From NCBI GenBank assembly GCA_021808285.1, contig JAKBBV010000004.1:33095-97094 (forward strand): a DNA stretch of 64,000 bases, given 5' to 3'. Below the pieces are notes generated by a model. The model worked only from the letters and a program-made list of their open reading frames with translations, did not search any database and was not told where the DNA came from. Positions 35,948 to 46,594 of the stretch are shown one piece after another; position 1 is the first letter of the stretch, and every line of letters begins with the position of its first letter. Position numbers and translations under genes: made by a program. The DNA is from Pseudomonadota bacterium (GTDB lineage Bacteria; Pseudomonadota; Alphaproteobacteria; Caulobacterales; Caulobacteraceae).

Positions 35948-37203
35948 CAAATCGCCTCCACCGGCGGGACGAGATAGCGGCCGTTGAGCAGGTCGGGATG
36001 GGGGATGTAGGCGCGCAGGAAGAGGGCGAAGGGGCCCTCCGGCGCCGGCAGCCAGGCGCCCTGGCGCTCCGGTCCGGGGTCGGCCGCGCCGATCAGGATC
36101 TCCAGGCTCCCGTCCTCCAGCGGCGTCAGGCCCGGGCTGGTGCTGCGCAGGGCGTAACGGCCCAGGGGATTGTCGGTGAAGAAGAACTGGCCGTCAGGGG
36201 TGATCTCGTAGAGGCTCAGCGACCAGAAGGCGTCCACCGGCGGCGCCCCGCCCGGCGCAAAGCGCAGGCGCCAGGATCGCGTCCCGTCGAACACGCCGCG
36301 GCTCTCGCCCATGGCGCGCAGATAGGTCGCCTCCACCAGGGGCAGCGCCGCCAGGCCGGCCACGGCCACCTGCGCCCGCGCCCCATAGGCCTGGCCGAAA
36401 TCCCCCAGAGAGGCGTCAGGATAGGACCAGCCCGCGATCACCCGCCCGCCGCCGAACTGCCCGCCGCGCACCCCCTGCCGGGCCCGCGCCACGCCCGCGG
36501 CGATGGCCTCGGCCTCGGCGGGTGTGAAGGCGCCCGGATCGAACCGCCCCTCGCCCAGGCCCAGCGGCGCGATCCGCCGCAGCACGGCCAGATCCGTGGC
36601 CGGCGGCGGGTTGGCGGCCATCAGGGCGTCGGCCCCGCGAAAATAGTCGGCCCAGTCATCGCTCCGGCGCGGCGGCGGCGGCGGGACCGGCGCGTCCGGC
36701 CCCTGCAGCCGGAACCCCGCCTGCACCGCGCGCGCGGCCCCCAGGTCGGTCTCGTCCTCCACGAAGATGCGCGCCAGGGCCCAGACATGCCGGGTCGGCG
36801 ACCGGATCGTCTCCGGGCCCACCGCACCGTGCTCGGGACCGACCAGGCGGAAGCGACCGCCTCCGGGCCCCAGGGTCCGCGTGCCGAGCACGGCGAAATT
36901 GTTGGTGTAGGCGTCCATCAGGGCCAGAGAGACATAGCGGGACCCGCTGGGCGGGATCTCGATCCACACCGGCCCCGCCGCCAGGTCGAGCTGGGCGCTG
37001 GAATAGAGGGTGTCGTTGTTCGGCGTCGTCACCGCCCGCGCCTTGGCCGTGGCCAGATTGCGCATGGGCGAGAAGACGTTCATCGGCGCGCCCGTGGCGG
37101 CATGGCCCCGCGCCCGCGCCCCCGCCAGCTCGATCAGAGGCAGGGCAAAGATCCAGGCGGCCTCCGCGGCCGCCTCAAGCTCGGTAAGGCGTGTGTCGGT
37201 CAT
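35947..37203 (-). CDS. DUF1254 domain-containing protein
   Basis: NLATAKARAVTTPNNDTLYSSAQLDLAAGPVWIEIPPSGSRYVSLALMDAYTNNFAVLG; FWSLSLYEITPDGQFFFTDNPLGRYAL. Confidence 0.88.
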   Translation of the reverse strand: MTDTRLTELEAAAEAAWIFALPLIELAGARARGHAATGAPMNVFSPMRNLATAKARAVTTPNNDTLYSSAQLDLAAGPVWIEIPPSGSRYVSLALMDAYTNNFAVLGTRTLGPGGGRFRLVGPEHGAVGPETIRSPTRHVWALARIFVEDETDLGAARAVQAGFRLQGPDAPVPPPPPRRSDDWADYFRGADALMAANPPPATDLAVLRRIAPLGLGEGRFDPGAFTPAEAEAIAAGVARARQGVRGGQFGGGRVIAGWSYPDASLGDFGQAYGARAQVAVAGLAALPLVEATYLRAMGESRGVFDGTRSWRLRFAPGGAPPVDAFWSLSLYEITPDGQFFFTDNPLGRYALRSTSPGLTPLEDGSLEILIGAADPGPERQGAWLPAPEGPFALFLRAYIPHPDLLNGRYLVPPVEAI

Positions 37204-37374
37204 GGGCGGGGTCTCCTCCGGCTTGAGCGCACCTCATCCATACACGCCGGAGTCGAAGCCGGGGCGCCAATTTCGCCAGCTTTGGAGGTGTGAGGCGCGG
37301 GCCGCGCGCACGCCGGGCCTTGTCTTGCCGGCCCAACCTTGCCCATCATCGCGGCGACGCAGCGGGGCGGGACC

Positions 37375-39225
37375 ATGGCGGAAGGCGGGCTTGAGGGCCT
37401 GATCGGCGGCGAGGGCGGGGACGGCCCCGAAGGCGGGTTGGGGGGCGGCGCCGATCCGGCGGCCATGGCCCTGGCGCTCGACGCCGCGCAGCACGATCCC
37501 GACCTCAGTCGCAAGGCGGGCGCCTACCTCGACGAGCAGCGCCGCCTGGTCAAAATCCAGACCGAGCACCTGCACGAACAGCGCGCGGTTCAGCTCTCCC
37601 ACCTCCGGCTGCGCCGCAACAACGAGGCCATCCGCCTCGCCGTCCAGGCGCTCCTGGCCCTGATCGTGGCCGGATTCGTGGCGGGCCTGGGCGTCATGAT
37701 CTGGGACGCGACCCAGGACCATGGCGTCGTCGTCGAGCCGTTCAGCGTCCCTCCCGCCCTCGCCCAGCGCGGCGTCACCGGCGCGGTGGTGGCCCAGGAG
37801 ATGCTGGATCACCTGAACGCCATGCAGCAGGACACGACCTCGGAGCGACCCTCCAACAGCTACCAGAACGACTGGGGGGGCGAGCTCAAGGTGGAGATCC
37901 CCGAGACCGGCGTCTCCCTGGACGACGTCCAGCGCCTCCTCGTCCGGTGGCTTGGCCATGAGACCCGCATCACCGGCGAGGTGGTGGAGACCCCCGACGC
38001 CGTCGCCATCTCGGCCCGCGCGGGGGACGGCGCGGCGGTCAATGCGACTGGGGCGCAGAAGGATTTCGACGCCCTGGTCACCCAGACGGCGGAGGCGATC
38101 TACCGGCAAACCCAGCCCTACCGATACGGCATCTATCTGTTCACCCACGGCCGGCCGACGCAGGCGCAAGAGATCCTTCAAGGCCTGACCCAGGGCGCTG
38201 ACGCGACAGAGCGAGCCTGGGCCTATGTCGGACTCGCCAATATGGCCACCTCTCGCGGCGACGAAAGGGAGGCCTGGCGGGATGATCAGCTCTCCATACA
38301 GGCGAAGCCCGATTTCGTCGGCGCGCGTGAAAATCTATCTGGCGTCTTGTCGGATCTTGAGCACGAAGAAGACGCCTCCAAGCTCATGCAATATACCATC
38401 TCGCATAAGGCCGGGCTGGCTTCGCTCATCCCAAAATCTTTGGTTGAGAACGATATCGTCATGGCCAGCGCTGCCCTTGCGTCCATCACTCACGATGCCG
38501 CCCTGGCCCACCGCGCCGAGGAGACTGCAAGCCGACCCCAGTCCGGCGTCAAGCCTGTCACGGTTCTGGTCGCGCGCATGATCGATGGAACCCTCGCGCA
38601 CGATCCAGCGGAAATCCGACGCGCGGCCAACGCCACGAAAGGGCTGCCCGGCTCCACGTCTCCGGGCGACTTCGGGTTGGCTCAGGCCGGTCTGGAGGTT
38701 CACGATTCGGCCAGCGTGGCCCTGTTTGAGGCCGTGATGGCGGCCGACCGCGCCAAGCCGGGCGGGATCGAGCCGTCCCGCCGCGACGACGCCTACTGGC
38801 TCGCCAAGGCCAAGGCGGCGTTCGGCGATCTGGCCGGGGCCAGGGCCCTGATCTTCTCCACCCCCACCGACTGCTACGAATGCGTCATGGGCCGGGGCGA
38901 GATCCTGGCCCAGGCCGGCGACCGGGCGGGGGCCGAGGGCTGGTTCGCGCAGGCCATCCGTCAGGGCCCCGATATCCCAAGAGCCTTCACCGCCAGGGGG
39001 GCGGCGCGGCTGAACTGGGGCGATCTCGCCGGGGCCCTGTCCGACGCCCAGACCGCCGCCCGTCTCAGCCCCCACGATCCCGACGCGTTGAAGCTCTGGG
39101 GCGATGTCCTTGTCCGCCAGGGTGAGATCAGGCCGGCGCTGGAGAAATACGACGCGGCATTGAAGCTGGCGCCCCACTGGACCGCCTTGAAGCAGGCGCG
39201 GGCTGTCGCAGCCCGACGGACTTGA
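37375..39225 (+). CDS. membrane-anchored TPR protein of unknown function
   Basis: Gly/Glu-rich N-terminus, TM helix AVQALLALIVAGFVAGLGVMIW, C-terminal TPRs (AGAEGWFAQAIRQGPDIPRAFTARGAARLNWGDLAGAL...). Confidence 0.8.
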   Translation: MAEGGLEGLIGGEGGDGPEGGLGGGADPAAMALALDAAQHDPDLSRKAGAYLDEQRRLVKIQTEHLHEQRAVQLSHLRLRRNNEAIRLAVQALLALIVAGFVAGLGVMIWDATQDHGVVVEPFSVPPALAQRGVTGAVVAQEMLDHLNAMQQDTTSERPSNSYQNDWGGELKVEIPETGVSLDDVQRLLVRWLGHETRITGEVVETPDAVAISARAGDGAAVNATGAQKDFDALVTQTAEAIYRQTQPYRYGIYLFTHGRPTQAQEILQGLTQGADATERAWAYVGLANMATSRGDEREAWRDDQLSIQAKPDFVGARENLSGVLSDLEHEEDASKLMQYTISHKAGLASLIPKSLVENDIVMASAALASITHDAALAHRAEETASRPQSGVKPVTVLVARMIDGTLAHDPAEIRRAANATKGLPGSTSPGDFGLAQAGLEVHDSASVALFEAVMAADRAKPGGIEPSRRDDAYWLAKAKAAFGDLAGARALIFSTPTDCYECVMGRGEILAQAGDRAGAEGWFAQAIRQGPDIPRAFTARGAARLNWGDLAGALSDAQTAARLSPHDPDALKLWGDVLVRQGEIRPALEKYDAALKLAPHWTALKQARAVAARRT

Positions 39226-39381
39226 GGCGGCGGCTTCGCGCCAGCGCCTTGCTTTGACCGCCCGCTTCCCTTAGAAGCCGCGTCTCTTAAAAAACGAGCG
39301 GCCTGGCCCATAAGGCATGCCATGGCGGCTCTCATGCACACTCAACAGAGGACGGCCCGCCCCCAGGGAGGCCGATGCGAA

Positions 39382-39582
39382 ATGCCGAAACTGAAGACCA
39401 AGTCGGGGGCGAAGAAGCGTTTCAAGCTCACCGCCACGGGCAAGATCAAGGCGGGGGTCGCGGGCAAGCGCCACCGGCTGATCAGCCACAACGCCAAGTA
39501 CATCCGCACCAACCGCGGCACCAAGGTCATGAGCGAGTCTGACAAGAAGACCATCATGACCTACCTGCCGTACGGCCTTTGA
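39382..39582 (+). CDS. rpmI: 50S ribosomal protein L35
   Basis: [50 protein letters not shown]. Confidence 0.98.
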   Translation: MPKLKTKSGAKKRFKLTATGKIKAGVAGKRHRLISHNAKYIRTNRGTKVMSESDKKTIMTYLPYGL

Positions 39583-39611
39583 ATTCGGTCCGGTTGAGGA
39601 GCTGATCGCAC

Positions 39612-39968
39612 ATGGCACGCGTGAAAAGGGGCGTTGTCGCCCACGCCAAGCACAAGAAGGTTCTGGAGCAGGCCAAGGGCTTCTATGGCCGCCGCAAGAA
39701 CACCATCCGCGCCGCCAAGGCGGCGGTGGATCGCGCCGGGCAGTACGCCTATCGTGATCGCAAGGTCCGCAAGCGCGCCTTTCGCTCGCTGTGGATCCAG
39801 CGGATCAACGCCGCCGCCCGGGAGCATGGCCTGACCTATTCCCGATTTACCCACGGCCTTGAACTGGCCGGGATCGATATCGACCGCAAGGTGCTGTCCG
39901 ATATCGCGGGTAACGATCCGGTCGCGTTCAAGGCCATCGCCGATAAGGTTCTCGCCGCTCTCGCCTGA
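39612..39968 (+). CDS. rplT: 50S ribosomal protein L20
   Basis: [68 protein letters not shown]. Confidence 0.98.
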   Translation: MARVKRGVVAHAKHKKVLEQAKGFYGRRKNTIRAAKAAVDRAGQYAYRDRKVRKRAFRSLWIQRINAAAREHGLTYSRFTHGLELAGIDIDRKVLSDIAGNDPVAFKAIADKVLAALA

Positions 39969-39990
39969 TCGGGCCTTCGCCTGATCTTTT
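39967..39990 (+). terminator. terminator hairpin after rplT
   Basis: GATCGGGC-CTTC-GCCTGATC (8-bp stem with one G-U pair) followed by TTTT. Confidence 0.65.
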
Positions 39991-40053
39991 GGGTCCGGCG
40001 CGGAAGGTCCGGCGCCCCCCTGTCAAAGAGGGTGCCCTTCATCAGGTTGAGCG

Positions 40054-41166
40054 ATGTCCGACACCGAAACTCTCAAGGCTGACCTGACGCGGCGTATCGC
40101 CGAGGCGGGTGACCTCGCGGCGCTGGAAGCGGTGCGGCTGGAGGCGCTGGGCAAGACCGGCGCCATCCCGGCCCTTCTCAAGACCCTGGGCTCGCTCTCG
40201 CCGGAGGCCCGGCGCGAACAGGGCCCTGCGCTTAACGCCCTGCGCGATGAGATCGCCGCCGCCCTGGCGTCCCGGCGCGAAGCCCTGGAGGACGCCGACC
40301 TCGAGGCCCGCCTGGCGCGCGAGGCGGTGGATCTCTCCCTGCCCCCGCCGCCACGCCGGCGCGGCGCGGTGCATCCGACCATGCAGGTCATGGACGAGAT
40401 GATCGCCATCTTCGCAGAGATGGGCTTCGCCCTGGCCGAGGGGCCGGACATCGAGGACGACTTCCACAACTTCACCGCGCTCAACTTCCCGCCCCGCCAC
40501 CCGGCGCGGGAAATGCACGACACCTTCTTCCTCAAGCCCGGCCCCGACGGGGAGCGCAAGCTGCTGCGCACCCACACCAGCCCAGTGCAGGTGCGGTCCA
40601 TGCAGCGCACCAACGCCCCGCCGCCGGCGCCCTGGATCGCCTCCGGCCGCGAGCCGCCCATCCGCATCATCTCGCCCGGCCGCACCTATCGCTGCGACAG
40701 CGACGCCACCCACACGCCCATGTTCCACCAGATCGAGGGTCTGGTGATCGACCGCGACATCCACATGGGTCACCTGAAATGGACCCTGGGCGAGTTCGTG
40801 CGCCGGTTCTTCGAACTGGATAGCGTCGTCACCCGCTTTCGCCCGCATCACTTCCCCTTCACCGAGCCCTCGGCGGAGATGGACGTGCAATGCGAGGTCA
40901 AGGACGGCGAGGTGCGCATCGGCCAGGGCCAGGAATGGTCGGAGATCGTGGGCTGCGGCATGGTTCATCCCAAGGTGCTGGAGAACTGCGGTCTCGATCC
41001 GGATGTGTGGCAGGGCTTCGCCTTCGGCTTCGGCGTCGATCGCCTGGGCCGGCTGAAATACGGCATGCCCGATCTGCGCGAGATGTTCGCCAGCGACGTG
41101 CGCTGGCTGGCCCATTACGGCTTCTCCGCCTTCTCCGCCCCCAACCCGGCCACGGGCCTGAGCTGA
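40054..41166 (+). CDS. pheS: phenylalanine--tRNA ligase alpha subunit
   Basis: [63 protein letters not shown]. Confidence 0.98.
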   Translation: MSDTETLKADLTRRIAEAGDLAALEAVRLEALGKTGAIPALLKTLGSLSPEARREQGPALNALRDEIAAALASRREALEDADLEARLAREAVDLSLPPPPRRRGAVHPTMQVMDEMIAIFAEMGFALAEGPDIEDDFHNFTALNFPPRHPAREMHDTFFLKPGPDGERKLLRTHTSPVQVRSMQRTNAPPPAPWIASGREPPIRIISPGRTYRCDSDATHTPMFHQIEGLVIDRDIHMGHLKWTLGEFVRRFFELDSVVTRFRPHHFPFTEPSAEMDVQCEVKDGEVRIGQGQEWSEIVGCGMVHPKVLENCGLDPDVWQGFAFGFGVDRLGRLKYGMPDLREMFASDVRWLAHYGFSAFSAPNPATGLS

Positions 41167-41176
41167 GGCGCGCGCC

Positions 41177-43552
41177 ATGAAATTCACCCTCTCCTGGCTC
41201 AAGGAGCACCTGGACACCACAGCCAGCCTCGAAGAGGTGGTGGCGGCCATGACCATGGCCGGTCTGGAGGTGGAGCACGTGGCCGATCCGGCGACCAAGC
41301 TCGCCGCCTTCTCCGCCGCGCGTATCGTCGAGGCCGTGCAGCACCCCAATGCCGACCGGCTGCGCGTGTGCCAGGTGGAGACGAAGGACGGGATGAAGGA
41401 GATCGTCTGCGGCGCCCCCAATGCACGCGCGGGGCTGGTCACGATCTACGCCCCCATCGGGACCTATATCCCCGGAACCGGCATCACACTGGAGCCCCGG
41501 CCGGTGCGCGGCGTGGTCTCCAACGGCATGCTGTGCTCGGCCGCCGAACTGGAGCTGTCCGAGGAGTCGGACGGCATTCTGGAGCTGGAGGCCGGCCTCG
41601 CCGTCGGCGCGCCGGCCGTGCAGGCCCTTGGCCTGGAGGCGGTGATCGATTTCGAGGTCACGCCCAACCGCCCCGACTGGCTGGGCGTCGCCGGCATCGC
41701 CCGCGATCTCGCCGCCGCCGGGCTCGGCCGCCTCATCACGCCGCCCGCCGTCCCCGCGCCCGGCGCCTTCCCCTGCCCCATCACCATCCGCCTGACCGCG
41801 CCGGAAGCCTGTCCCGCCTTCGCCGGACGCCTGATCCGGGGCGTCAAGAACGGCCCCTCGCCCGACTGGCTGCAACGCCGGCTCAAAGCCATCGGCCTGC
41901 GCTCGATCAGCGCGCTCGTGGATGTGACCAACCTTCTCTCCTACGACCGCTGCCGGCCCCTGCACGTCTATGATGCGGGCAAGCTGACGGGCGGCTTCGT
42001 CGAGGCCCGCCTAGGCCGCGAGGGCGAGAGCTTCGTCGCCCTGGACGGCAAGACCTACGCCGTGGGCGCGGACATGTGCGTCATCGCCGACGCCTCCGGG
42101 CCGCTGGGCCTTGGCGGGGTCATGGGGGGGGAGAGCACGGGCTGCAGCGAGGCCACCACCGACGTCTTCATCGAAAGCGCGTGGTTCGATCCCCTGCGCA
42201 CGGCCCAGACCGGCCGGGACACGGGCATCCTCTCCGACGCGCAGTATCGTTTCGCCCGGGGCGTGGACCCGGAGTCCCTCATCGACGGGATCGAACGGGC
42301 CACGGCCCTGATCCTGGAGCTGTGCGGCGGCGAGGCCTCGGAGGTCGCATTCGCGGGCGAGGCGCCCGCGCGCCGGGCGCCCATCCCGTTCGATCCGGCC
42401 TATGTGAAGCGCCTCAGCGGCCTGGACCTGCCCGAGAGCCGCGTCTTCGCCATCCTGGAGGCGCTGGGCTTTCGCCGCGAGGGCCAGAGCGTCCAGGCGC
42501 CGTCCTGGCGCCGCGATGTGGAGGGCCGCGCCGATCTGGTCGAGGAGGTGGCGCGCATCGCCGGCTTCGACGCCCTGCCCGCCACAGCCCTGCCGCCGAT
42601 GGATCGACCCGCCGGCGGCGTGCTCACCCCGCGTCAGGGCCGCATCCGCACCGCCCGCCGGGCCCTGGCGGCCCTGGGCTATGCCGAGACGCTCACCTTC
42701 TCCTTCATCGCCCGCCGCACGGCCGAGCTGTTCGGCGGCGGCGCGGAGAGCCTGGTCCTCGCCAATCCCATCGCCGCCGACCTCGACTGCATGCGCCCCT
42801 CGATCCTGCCGGCTCTGGCCCAGGCCCTGGCGCGCAACGCCGATCGGGGCTTCCCTGGCGGGGCCCTGTTCGAGATCGGCCCGGTGTTCGAGGGCGACGC
42901 CCCCGCCGACCAGAGGACCCTGATCGTCGCCGCCCTGGATCCGCGCCAACCCCGGCGCTGGGACGGCCAGACGCCCGACCCGATCTTCGCCCTCAAGAGC
43001 GATCTTCTGACCCTGCTGGCCGAAATCGGCGCCCCGGTGGACTCCCTGCAGGTGAACCAGAGCGGGCTTCCCGGCTGGTGGCGCACCGGGCGCGCCGCGC
43101 AGCTGAGCCTGGGTCGCGCGACCGTGGCGAGCTTTGGCGAGCTGCACCCGCGCACGCTCAAGGCGCTCGACGTGGATCACCCCGTCCTCGCCTTCGAGAT
43201 CGCGCTGGAGGCCATCCCCGAGCCCAAGCGTAAGGCGGCCCGCACCAAGCCGGCGGTCAAGCTCTCACCCCTCATGCCCCTGTCACGCGACTTCGCCTTC
43301 GTCGTTCCCATCTCGGTGGCCGCCAGCGACGTGGCCCGCGCCGCGCAGAGCGCCGAGCGGTCCCTGATCGCCCAGGCGCGGGTGTTCGATGTCTATGAGG
43401 GCCCGGGCGTGGAGACCGGCTTCAAGTCGGTGGCCGTGGAGACGGTGCTACAGCCCAAGGAGCGCACCCTCACCGACGCCGAGATCGAGGCTGTCGGCCA
43501 GAAGATCGTCACCGCCGTCGCCAAGGCCACGGGCGCCCGCCTGAGAGGCTGA
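41177..43552 (+). CDS. pheT: phenylalanine--tRNA ligase beta subunit
   Basis: [35 protein letters not shown]; tRNA-binding EMAP-like domain; C-terminal FDX-ACB domain. Confidence 0.98.
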   Translation: MKFTLSWLKEHLDTTASLEEVVAAMTMAGLEVEHVADPATKLAAFSAARIVEAVQHPNADRLRVCQVETKDGMKEIVCGAPNARAGLVTIYAPIGTYIPGTGITLEPRPVRGVVSNGMLCSAAELELSEESDGILELEAGLAVGAPAVQALGLEAVIDFEVTPNRPDWLGVAGIARDLAAAGLGRLITPPAVPAPGAFPCPITIRLTAPEACPAFAGRLIRGVKNGPSPDWLQRRLKAIGLRSISALVDVTNLLSYDRCRPLHVYDAGKLTGGFVEARLGREGESFVALDGKTYAVGADMCVIADASGPLGLGGVMGGESTGCSEATTDVFIESAWFDPLRTAQTGRDTGILSDAQYRFARGVDPESLIDGIERATALILELCGGEASEVAFAGEAPARRAPIPFDPAYVKRLSGLDLPESRVFAILEALGFRREGQSVQAPSWRRDVEGRADLVEEVARIAGFDALPATALPPMDRPAGGVLTPRQGRIRTARRALAALGYAETLTFSFIARRTAELFGGGAESLVLANPIAADLDCMRPSILPALAQALARNADRGFPGGALFEIGPVFEGDAPADQRTLIVAALDPRQPRRWDGQTPDPIFALKSDLLTLLAEIGAPVDSLQVNQSGLPGWWRTGRAAQLSLGRATVASFGELHPRTLKALDVDHPVLAFEIALEAIPEPKRKAARTKPAVKLSPLMPLSRDFAFVVPISVAASDVARAAQSAERSLIAQARVFDVYEGPGVETGFKSVAVETVLQPKERTLTDAEIEAVGQKIVTAVAKATGARLRG

Positions 43553-43705
43553 GGCCGATCGGGGCGCTTCGCCTCACCTCCTGTCCGGCGGCGGCCGGAG
43601 TATCTATGTTTTCAGTCTGTCGCCAATATAGCGACCACATCAGAAATTTCACAGCTTTTCACCGAACGGAACCCTTCGGCTCAAAGAAACGCGCGTCATC
43701 TCAGA

Positions 43706-43723
43706 CCTATACAAAAGTATAGG
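43706..43723. promoter_or_regulatory. perfect short inverted repeat CCTATAC-AAAA-GTATAGG upstream of the GGDEF/EAL gene
   Basis: 7-bp arms with 4-nt loop in an AT-richer intergenic region. Confidence 0.4.
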
Positions 43724-43796
43724 CGCGACAAATCGCCCTCCCGAATCCGCCTATGCTTGCGAGCGTTGGCGGCATGCGGCAAAGGTTGCGGCCAGG

Positions 43797-46580
43797 ATGA
43801 GCACGCCTGAGCCCCCCGCGCACACTCCCGCTCGCAAAGCCGATCCGGTGAGAGGCGGCGGCGCACGACGCACGACATCCCGCTCTCAACCCGTCCCCGA
43901 TCAACCGACGCAGGTGGGAGAGGCGGTGCGCGCGAGCCAGTTGTCCCGAACAGCCCTGCGTCCCGCCGATCTGGTCTTTCACGCCCTGCTCGCCACCGGG
44001 GCGGCGGCCACTCTGGGGGGGCTGTATCCGCTTTGGGTCCGGATCGCCTGGCTTCTGGCCCTGGCCCTGGTTCTTTTCGCGCGCTGGCGGACCCAGATCG
44101 GGTTTCAGCGCGCCGGCGCCGACCCCATCGCCTGGACCCGGCGGTTCGCAGCCGGGGCCTTCGCCACGGGCCTTGTCTGGTCGCTGGTCTCCAGCGCTTT
44201 CCTGCTCACGGGAAACCTCGTTCTGGAGGTCCTCGCCCTGGCCCTGGTCGGGTGTATCGGCGCCGCGGGTGTGGCGCGGAATGCGGCCTCAAGCGTCATG
44301 ATGATCGCGTTCGAGGGGCCGCTCCTGGCGTTCACGATCGTGATCCTGCTTATGCGGCCCGATCCGTTCCACCTGACCCTGGCCCTCGCTCTCGGCGGAT
44401 TTGGCGTGGTGCTGCTGAGCACCGGACGCTCGCTGCACCAGGAGGTCGCGAGCGATCTTGGGATGGCTCTCGAGCTATTGAAGTCGGGCGCGACGGTGGC
44501 CGGCGGGCCGGGGACCAAGCGGACCGGCATCTGGGATTACGATCCCGTCACCGGACGCATGGCCTGGTCGGCGGAGCTGCATGCGCTCATGGGGCTGCCG
44601 AGCGCCCCCGGCGGGTCGACGCTTCAATCCTTGATCGCCGGCGTCCATGCGGAGGACCGGGACCTCGTGGAAACGGCGATCGGCGAATGGCTCGCCGGCC
44701 GCGCGGCGCTGGACATCGAGCACCGGACGGCCTCGCCCGAGGGCGAAGTGGGCTGGGTGGCCCAGGTCGGGCTGATGCGCGGGCGCGACGCCGCCCGCGG
44801 CGCCCGCTGCCTCGCAGTGGTGCAGGACATCACCGAACGCAAGCGCGCCGAAGCTCAGATCCAGTTCGCCAACATCGTCATGCGCACGCAGATCGAGGCG
44901 GTGGAGGACGCCATCCTGGTGCTGGACCGGAACGGGCGGATCATCTCGTCGAACCTGCGCTTTTTCACCCTGTTCGGCGTGCCCCGCGACTCGCTCGGCG
45001 AAGACGATCTGCCCTGGCTTGAGGCCCACCTGCGGGCGACAGGAGCCGAAGCGATCATCGCCCTTCTCGCCCGGACCGGGGTCTTGGGCAGCGCCGCCGA
45101 GCACAACGAAGTCGGGCTCGTCGATGGCCGGATCCTGACGGCCTATTCCTCGGCCCTCGTCGCCCCGGACCAGGCCCTTCTGGGGCGCGCGTGGTTCTTC
45201 CGCGATTTGACGGACCAAAAGCGCGCCCTGGCGGAGGTTCTCGAAACGGCGCGCCAGGACCCATTGACCGGGCTTCTCAATCGCACCGCCTTCGCCGAGG
45301 AGATCTCCTCGGCCTTAAGGCGGTTGCACGCTGGCGGCCCGCGCTTTTCGGTTCTGTCGCTCGATCTGGATCAGTTCAAGGACGTCAATGAGGCTCTCGG
45401 TCACGGCGCCGGAGACGATCTGCTCTGCGCCGTCGCCCAGAGGCTGCGGTCGCTGATCGCCCCGAGCGACGCCGTGGCCCGCCTGAGCGGCGACGAGTTC
45501 GCGGTCCTGGCGCGAGAGGCCAGCGATCTGACGCGGGCTCATCGCCTCGCGAGCGAGATCGTCGCCGCCCTCGCCCGGCCGCATGAGCTGAGGGGCGTCA
45601 CGGTCCGGGGCGGCGCCAGCGTCGGTATCGCGCTCGCCGAACACGACGCGGCCTCACCCGCCAGCCTGATCTCGCGAGCCGACCTGGCCCTCTACCAGGC
45701 CAAGGGCCAGGGCGCGGGAGCCATCTGCTCCTTCACCGACGCCATGGAGGTCGAGGTGCGGGACCGGGTGGCGCTGGGCGCCGCCTTGCAGGACGCCATC
45801 GACCAGGGACAGCTCTTCCTGCTTTACCAACCGCTGGTCAGGCTCGGGGTCAACGGCATCGCCGGGGTCGAGGCTCTGGTGCGCTGGCGTCACCCGTCTC
45901 GCGGGGTCCTGGGGCCGGACCAGTTCATTCCACTGGCCGAGCAGACCGGACTCATCGGACGCCTCGGAAAGTGGGTTCTCGACACCGCCTGCCGCGAAGC
46001 GCAGCCCTGGCGCGACACGGCGGGCGAGGGCGTGCGGCTGGCGGTCAATGTCTCCTCGCTCCAGTTCCGCTCCGCCTCAGCCTTCGAGGAGGAGCTGGAT
46101 CTGGCGCTCGCCGCGAGTGGTCTGCCTGCCGCCCGGCTTGAGCTGGAGTTGACCGAGACCGTTCTGTTCAACAGCTACCGGGAGAACGCCGAGCTGTTCC
46201 GCCGCATCCGCGCGCGCGGGGTGGGGATCGCCATCGATGATTTCGGCACGGGGTATTCCTCGCTCGCGTATCTGCGCCAGCTCCCCGCCAGCCGGATCAA
46301 GATCGCCAGGGAATTCATCCAGTCCATGGAGGACGCCCGAGAGGATGCGGCGATCGTCCGCACCATCGTCAGCCTGGCCCGCGAACTGGACATGGACATC
46401 ATCGCCGAGGGCGTCGAACTGGACAGCCAGCTGGCCCTTCTTGAAGGCCTGGGCTGCGACGAGGCCCAGGGCTACCTCTTTTCCCGCCCCCTGCCGGCCG
46501 AGGACATCGGCCGGATCCTGGCCCAGGCCTCTTCGATCACGCCGGGCGCCGCCCTGACCCCAGGCATGTTCGCCTCCTGA
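43797..46580 (+). CDS. membrane PAS-GGDEF-EAL protein (c-di-GMP turnover)
   Basis: N-terminal TM helices; PAS-like region; RLSGDEFAVLAR (SGDEF); VEALVRWRHPSRG (EAL); IDDFGTGYSSLAYLRQLP. Confidence 0.94.
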   Translation: MSTPEPPAHTPARKADPVRGGGARRTTSRSQPVPDQPTQVGEAVRASQLSRTALRPADLVFHALLATGAAATLGGLYPLWVRIAWLLALALVLFARWRTQIGFQRAGADPIAWTRRFAAGAFATGLVWSLVSSAFLLTGNLVLEVLALALVGCIGAAGVARNAASSVMMIAFEGPLLAFTIVILLMRPDPFHLTLALALGGFGVVLLSTGRSLHQEVASDLGMALELLKSGATVAGGPGTKRTGIWDYDPVTGRMAWSAELHALMGLPSAPGGSTLQSLIAGVHAEDRDLVETAIGEWLAGRAALDIEHRTASPEGEVGWVAQVGLMRGRDAARGARCLAVVQDITERKRAEAQIQFANIVMRTQIEAVEDAILVLDRNGRIISSNLRFFTLFGVPRDSLGEDDLPWLEAHLRATGAEAIIALLARTGVLGSAAEHNEVGLVDGRILTAYSSALVAPDQALLGRAWFFRDLTDQKRALAEVLETARQDPLTGLLNRTAFAEEISSALRRLHAGGPRFSVLSLDLDQFKDVNEALGHGAGDDLLCAVAQRLRSLIAPSDAVARLSGDEFAVLAREASDLTRAHRLASEIVAALARPHELRGVTVRGGASVGIALAEHDAASPASLISRADLALYQAKGQGAGAICSFTDAMEVEVRDRVALGAALQDAIDQGQLFLLYQPLVRLGVNGIAGVEALVRWRHPSRGVLGPDQFIPLAEQTGLIGRLGKWVLDTACREAQPWRDTAGEGVRLAVNVSSLQFRSASAFEEELDLALAASGLPAARLELELTETVLFNSYRENAELFRRIRARGVGIAIDDFGTGYSSLAYLRQLPASRIKIAREFIQSMEDAREDAAIVRTIVSLARELDMDIIAEGVELDSQLALLEGLGCDEAQGYLFSRPLPAEDIGRILAQASSITPGAALTPGMFAS

Positions 46581-46594
46581 CGCTCAGTCTGGCG

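Noticed and set aside
39226-39381. Possible L20-binding autoregulatory leader upstream of rpmI
   Set aside because: No structure matching a known L20 leader could be recognised by eye; needs a covariance-model search.
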